Assembly: GCF_003201195.1 (NCBI RefSeq)
Contig: NZ_QICQ01000007.1
Location: forward strand, 1-64,000
From: Nitrosomonas eutropha
GTDB lineage: Bacteria; Pseudomonadota; Gammaproteobacteria; Burkholderiales; Nitrosomonadaceae
Direction: 5' to 3'
DNA: 64,000 nucleotides
Part shown: positions 60,757-64,000 of the stretch, piece by piece
Position numbering within the stretch: the stretch's first letter is position 1
How the letters are laid out: every line of letters begins with the position of its first letter
The notes under the pieces: generated by a model
The model's input: the letters and a program-made list of their open reading frames with translations, nothing else
Database searches by the model: none
What the model was told of the DNA's origin: nothing
Made by a program: the position numbers and the translations under genes

Positions 60757-61014
60757 ATGGAATTAATTTCTGGTTGGCGTACCTGGTGGAAGCAAATATC
60801 AACTTGGATGGTAGCAGCGGGATCATCGATCGTGGCATTCGCGCCTGAGCTGATGGAGATCTGGCGCAGCCTGCCGATCGAAGTGCAAGCATCTTTCCCG
60901 GTCGAGTGGATCCGTGCTTTTGGCTTGTCGTTGGTCATTGCATCCATTCCGGCCAAACTGATTCGCCAGCGTAAATTGTACGAGCAGGCACAGGATGATC
61001 TTTATGCCGAGTAG
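60757..61014 (+). CDS. Second holin-like small membrane protein
   Basis: The 85-residue protein has two helices (TWMVAAGSSIVAFAPELM; AFGLSLVIASIPAKLI) and a charged tail. It lies between the lysin and Rz, a common place for a holin. It overlaps Rz. Confidence 0.65.
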   Translation: MELISGWRTWWKQISTWMVAAGSSIVAFAPELMEIWRSLPIEVQASFPVEWIRAFGLSLVIASIPAKLIRQRKLYEQAQDDLYAE

Positions 61015-61489
61015 TTTAACCGCTGCCACCATTGCCCTGCTTGTCGGATTGGCGAGCGGGGCTTTTTTATGCGGGCAGTACAAGGATGCAAGGCTGGAAG
61101 CACAAACTGCTGCTGCAAGAGTCGCTGCTGCTCAGCAGGAACGCAAGATGGCCAACAGAATAAACGAGGTATCCAATGACTACGACAAGCGGCTTACGAA
61201 GCTCAATACCATTATTGCTGATACTACTGCTGACTACGACAGGCTGCGCGTCAAACGCTGTCCAGCAGTGCCCAAGGTTGCCGCCACCCCCGCAGCAGTT
61301 GATGCAGCCACCAACGGATCAGCCGACTGGGATCGAGAGATCGAAGTCGATCTTGATAGAGTTGCAGCAGAAATTATCCGACTAGGCGGAGACCTGGATC
61401 GCGCAAACGAACAGATCCGGGGGTTGCAGGCAACCGTCAAGGATTACTTGGCAGTTCAATCAATGTCAACTTTCAGGCATCAGGATTAG
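60995..61489 (+). CDS. Rz-like inner-membrane spanin
   Basis: The 164-residue protein has an N-terminal helix (TIALLVGLASGAFLCG), then a long coiled coil (QERKMANRINEVSNDYDKRL). The C-terminus ends SMSTFRHQD. It forms the inner-membrane half of the spanin, which fuses the inner and outer membranes in lysis. The start could be ATG 60995 or 61004. Confidence 0.82.
   Translation: MIFMPSSLTAATIALLVGLASGAFLCGQYKDARLEAQTAAARVAAAQQERKMANRINEVSNDYDKRLTKLNTIIADTTADYDRLRVKRCPAVPKVAATPAAVDAATNGSADWDREIEVDLDRVAAEIIRLGGDLDRANEQIRGLQATVKDYLAVQSMSTFRHQD
61176..61385 (+). CDS. Rz1-like outer-membrane lipoprotein spanin, nested
   Basis: The 69-residue lipoprotein lies wholly within Rz in the +1 frame. Signal PLLLILLLTTTGC has the lipobox Cys, then Pro-rich LPPPPQQL, typical of Rz1. 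It pairs with Rz to complete lysis. Confidence 0.85.
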   Translation: MTTTSGLRSSIPLLLILLLTTTGCASNAVQQCPRLPPPPQQLMQPPTDQPTGIERSKSILIELQQKLSD

Positions 61490-61640
61490 TGCCTTGCCAT
61501 AAAAGTACGGATTTCATAACGCAGATAAAGGGAGTAAACACCCTTCATTACGGATGATAATAGTTCTTGATAAGGAATAACATGGTTGTGCGTGAGGCAA
61601 CTCACGCTCCTTCTTGATAGCTGTCATTTGACAGCATCTG

Positions 61641-61675
61641 CCCCTGCCATCACCCCCTGGTGGCAGGGGATTCCT
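61641..61675 (+). terminator. Terminator after the lysis genes
   Basis: CCCCTGCCA (61641-61649) pairs with TGGCAGGGG (61661-61669), followed by ATTCCTTT. Confidence 0.7.
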
Positions 61676-61802
61676 TTACGGAGAGCCACGCAAAATTGAA
61701 CTTTCCTTGGTTTGTAACAATCCTGAAATAGTTGAAGGTTAAGATAGTCGTGTCATTTATTTTTTGATCCTGTCTTTCCTCCCTTTAGATCAGGATCCCT
61801 CA

Positions 61803-61843
61803 ATCCCCTGTCATTAGCTCCTCGATGGCGGGGGATTTCTTTT
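61803..61843 (+). terminator. Second terminator near the right end
   Basis: ATCCCC...CAT pairs with ATG...GGGGAT across a short loop, followed by TTCTTTT. The stem has a mismatch. Confidence 0.55.
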
Positions 61844-62013
61844 ATCAATTATCGAGAATTAAATCGTTCTGTTGGCCTCAACAAAACGATGAAAACATTT
61901 CCGCAATAAATTTTTGACCCGCATGGATAGGGCATTTCAGGGTGGTCATGTTTCAATAATTGCGGAATAGATTTTAAAGATATACTTCTGATTTGCAACT
62001 GAATAACAGTGGC

Positions 62014-62058
62014 CTGTTAATCCGCAGGTCCCTGGTTCGAGCCCAGGTCGGGGAGCCA
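62014..62058. other. attR core (45 bp)
   Basis: This is an exact copy of the attL core. The upstream bases do not complete a tRNA, so only the left copy is a functional gene. Confidence 0.93.
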
Positions 62059-62094
62059 TTTTAATCAAATGGTTGTATGTGTTCTTCTTTTTGT

Positions 62095-62250
62095 GGTATT
62101 TTCACAAACTGCTATTTTGTCGGGGCAGTTTCATCACCCTTCCTGTCTCCAATCATATATCTTTGTCATGATAACGCTTGCATGGCCGGGCTGCTTTATG
62201 TCCTGCCTTTATCACCTGATGATTCTGCCTCGTAGTGCCAGTGCTAGCTA
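62095..62250 (-). pseudogene. Decayed integrase 3' end outside attR
   Basis: On the minus strand, EAESSGD, then HASVIMTKIYDWRQEG and GDETAPT in shifting frames match the C-terminus of the intact integrase (AESSGD, HANITMTETYI, GDEITPT). Frameshifts and stops break it. Position relative to the core is the same as for the intact int at attL, so an older related element once sat at this tRNA. Confidence 0.8.
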
Positions 62251-62853
62251 GCTGATTCAAAATTTTTTCATTCATTTAGGGTGTTAGTTCAGATTATTTT
62301 AATTGCCATTATATTTACCCAGAGCTTCTAGGCGTGTGCTTCAGTAAGTGCAAGTTAGTCAAGCAAGCCTGCGACAAATACCTCGTCATTTTCTTTTCTT
62401 CAGGCAAGTCAAGGGTGTATTAAATACAGCAACTAATAATCAGAAGTGGTGAAATTACAGGTATTTATCTGTTTGTGGCCTGAATTTTTCCTGGCTATCT
62501 GTCAGTCTCTAGTTGATCACGTCTTCCGGGCGTATTGGCAAACATTTAGATTCGGGGTGTGTACTCGAAGAAATTTTTGAGAAACAGCATGAGAGTTATT
62601 GGGAGTAAGCAGAATAATCTTGCAAATATCATCAAACAGGCATAACTTATAAATAATAAGTGGCTAGATCGGAAGAAATTACAAGTCTGATGTAAATCTG
62701 AGTTTGATAAAAAACAGCAGAAAAGATATTAAATGTTTGGTGAGCCAAGGCTCCTTGATCGTAAACTACCGGCGAGTCGTCCTGTAAGGATACACAAACG
62801 TTATCGACTCTATAAGTCGTATCGATGTATTTGAGGTTTTGAGAGGAATAAAG
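62251..62853. other. Gene-free stretch
   Basis: About 600 bp without a convincing gene, RNA or terminator. It may be debris of the older element. Confidence 0.5.
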
Positions 62854-62930
<77 letters not shown>

Positions 62931-62942
62931 ACTGAGCCCACA

Positions 62943-62971
62943 ACTTTAAAGTATAAATTGATTTTAGTCAA
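62943..62971 (-). promoter_or_regulatory. Possible promoter of tRNA-fMet
   Basis: On the minus strand, TTGACT (62966-62971), 17 bp and TAAAGT (62943-62948) lie about 13 bp before the tRNA. The -10 is imperfect. Confidence 0.5.
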
Positions 62972-63006
62972 ATAATAATTTCTTGAGACTAAACAATTAA
63001 TCAATG

Positions 63007-63546
63007 TTAATCTTGGCGTTTGTCGATTATTCCCATGTGAGGCTCAGGTTGTCCGTGCTGTCGTTCCTTCAGATAACGTTTTAGTGGATCATGAATTACA
63101 CGAAAAGCGATATCGTCCCAAGGAATTTCCTGTTCTCCAAAAAGCCTGACTTCCAGACTCTCAATTCCCGGGGAAAAATCAAGATCCAGTAATTTTGCCT
63201 GGAATAAAAGATAAACCTGACTGATATGCGGCAGACTGTAAATTGCATAGAGTTCGCGAATTTCTACTCGGGCATTGGCTTCTTCGAAAGTCTCCCGCGT
63301 TGCACCCTGAGCCAGAGTTTCATTATTTTCCATGAATCCTGCGGGCAATGTCCACTTGCCTCGATGAGGTGCAATTGCTCGTTTACATAACAGAATCTTA
63401 TTTTCCCATTCTGGAATACACCCAACAATTACTTTTGGGTTCTGATAATGGATGGCGTGACAGTTTGAACAGATGTAGCGTGGCAATGTGTCACCTTCCG
63501 GAATACGTAAAACTACTTTACTGCCACACTCGCTACAGAATTTCAT
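63007..63546 (-). CDS. Zinc-ribbon NUDIX hydrolase
   Basis: The 179-residue protein has a zinc ribbon (CSECGS...CSNC, residues 4-29) and a Nudix box GFMENNETLAQGATRETFEE. The mix resembles NudC-like pyrophosphatases acting on NADH or nucleotide derivatives, though it lacks the long NudC N-terminus. Substrate is unknown. Confidence 0.88.
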   Translation of the reverse strand: MKFCSECGSKVVLRIPEGDTLPRYICSNCHAIHYQNPKVIVGCIPEWENKILLCKRAIAPHRGKWTLPAGFMENNETLAQGATRETFEEANARVEIRELYAIYSLPHISQVYLLFQAKLLDLDFSPGIESLEVRLFGEQEIPWDDIAFRVIHDPLKRYLKERQHGQPEPHMGIIDKRQD

Positions 63547-63562
63547 GTCTGGAAAGATGTGA

Positions 63563-64000
63563 TTAACGTGTTACTCTGAATTTAAATTCGGCAAGCCATT
63601 TGCCTGATTGATCCGTGGCTGTAACACGCCACGAACCCAATCTGTTCTGATTAAGTACCTTGCTGGAATAAGTGCGCCAGTCATTATTGCTAACCGGAAG
63701 CATAACCTTGGCGACACGTTTATCACGATAGTACCAATTGATAAATATTTTTCCACCTTTGAATTTATTAAAATGTAAAAAGAGGAAGATTGGTCGGCTT
63801 GACTTTCCCGCGAGTGAAATCCGGTTGATGTCATCAACCGGAGCTCTTTGTCGGATATTTGAAGTCAGTTGTGCTTTAACCAGACCAACAGGATAATTGA
63901 TTTTTTGTGCACCACTTTCTGAGGATTGAAAAGCAGTGGCACCAGGCTTGGTTCCTGGTTTGATTGGTGGATCCGATGTGGCTGCAGAAATTGAATCAAA
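63563..64000 (-). CDS. DUF2914 domain protein, C-terminal part (5' end outside window)
   Basis: A minus-strand frame of 145 codons is open from the window edge to a TAA at 63563-63565. It ends with INWYYRDKRVAKVMLPVSNN, then DWRTYSSKVLNQNRLGSWRV and TATDQSGKWLAEFKFRVTR, the DUF2914 pattern. An Ala/Ser/Pro-rich linker lies before it. DUF2914 proteins are of unknown function, often membrane-anchored. The N-terminal part is not in the window. Confidence 0.8.
   Translation of the reverse strand, partial: FDSISAATSDPPIKPGTKPGATAFQSSESGAQKINYPVGLVKAQLTSNIRQRAPVDDINRISLAGKSSRPIFLFLHFNKFKGGKIFINWYYRDKRVAKVMLPVSNNDWRTYSSKVLNQNRLGSWRVTATDQSGKWLAEFKFRVTR

Larger units (their letters stand above)
61490..62013. 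other. Right end of prophage with stacked hairpins
   Basis: No gene is seen in this stretch. Hairpins lie in series at 61591-61606 (CGTGAG-GCAA-CTCACG), 61620-61635 (GCTGTCA-TT-TGACAGC), 61641-61669 and 61803-61836. The remainder to attR is AT-rich without a clear feature. Confidence 0.55.
24974..62058. mobile_element. Lambdoid siphovirus prophage, about 37.0 kb
   Basis: The prophage is bounded by 45-bp direct repeats derived from tRNA-Asn. It contains, in order: integrase, early left operon, accessory genes, repressor/Cro/CII switch, toxin-antitoxin, primase-helicase, Q-like regulator, P27 terminase, HK97-type head genes, siphovirus tail genes and a lysis cassette. All structural modules appear intact, with no broken essential gene seen, so it may be inducible. 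The repeat-to-repeat distance is 37,040 bp. Confidence 0.93.

Noticed and set aside
62014-62058. Second tRNA-Asn
   Set aside because: Only the 3' 45 bases are present; the 5' half is missing, so it is attR and not a gene.
63571-63837. An 88-codon minus frame near the right edge
   Set aside because: The DUF2914 motif lies in another minus-strand frame (63563-64000), so this one is a shadow.

Overview
The window is a piece of a beta-proteobacterial chromosome, most likely an ammonia oxidiser of the genus Nitrosomonas. The evidence is a stand-alone AmoC (ammonia monooxygenase subunit C), a hopanoid block (MlaA-type lipoprotein, squalene-hopene cyclase, HpnG) and the general look of the housekeeping genes. 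The genus is inferred from family knowledge; no search was run.

Chromosomal left arm (1-24973). The edge holds a truncated IS481-type transposase and a decayed IS5-type element. These are followed by a di-haem cytochrome c peroxidase, singleton amoC with a possible leader ORF, tusA, an AttEFGH-like ABC system (lipocalin-like AttH, fused AttFG permease, AttE ATPase), DUF488, a RidA protein, dsbB, an rlmL-type rRNA methylase, DUF423, xseA, an orphan exbB, mlaA-shc-hpnG, a MidA-type methyltransferase, a pteridine-reductase-like SDR, a UPF0114 protein, folE2, and dxs/ispA/xseB (isoprenoid precursors plus exonuclease VII small subunit). Three perfect DnaA boxes sit beside an AT-rich stretch between xseA and exbB.

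Prophage (about 24974-62058, 37 kb). A lambdoid siphovirus is integrated in the 3' half of tRNA-Asn, which is duplicated as a 45-bp core at the right end. The order is: integrase and an early leftward operon from a PL-like promoter; an AT-rich accessory region (single-TM protein, SNase, glycine-zipper protein, cyanovirin-like lectin, and an operon of SDH-type protease plus three membrane proteins); a CI-like repressor with PRM/PR and Cro- and CII-like genes; a HigBA-type toxin-antitoxin pair; a primase-helicase; inverted repeats that could be an origin; a Q-like regulator and terminator; then late genes (HNH, P27 terminase, HK97-type portal/protease/capsid, connectors, tail with a GGGAAAG frameshift, tail tip, fibre-like protein, holins, lysin, Rz/Rz1). 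The same palindromic operator occurs at PL and PR, so one repressor can silence both arms. Intrinsic terminators inside the late operon fit Q-type antitermination.

Right flank (62059-64000). Just outside attR lies a decayed copy of the integrase 3' end, evidence that a related element used the site before. Then come about 600 bp without genes, initiator tRNA-Met, a zinc-ribbon NUDIX hydrolase and the 3' part of a DUF2914 protein that leaves the window.

The strongest candidate for an undescribed system is the accessory operon at 32746-35281: an SDH/SppA-like serine protease with three small membrane proteins, in the position where temperate phages carry host-protection genes.
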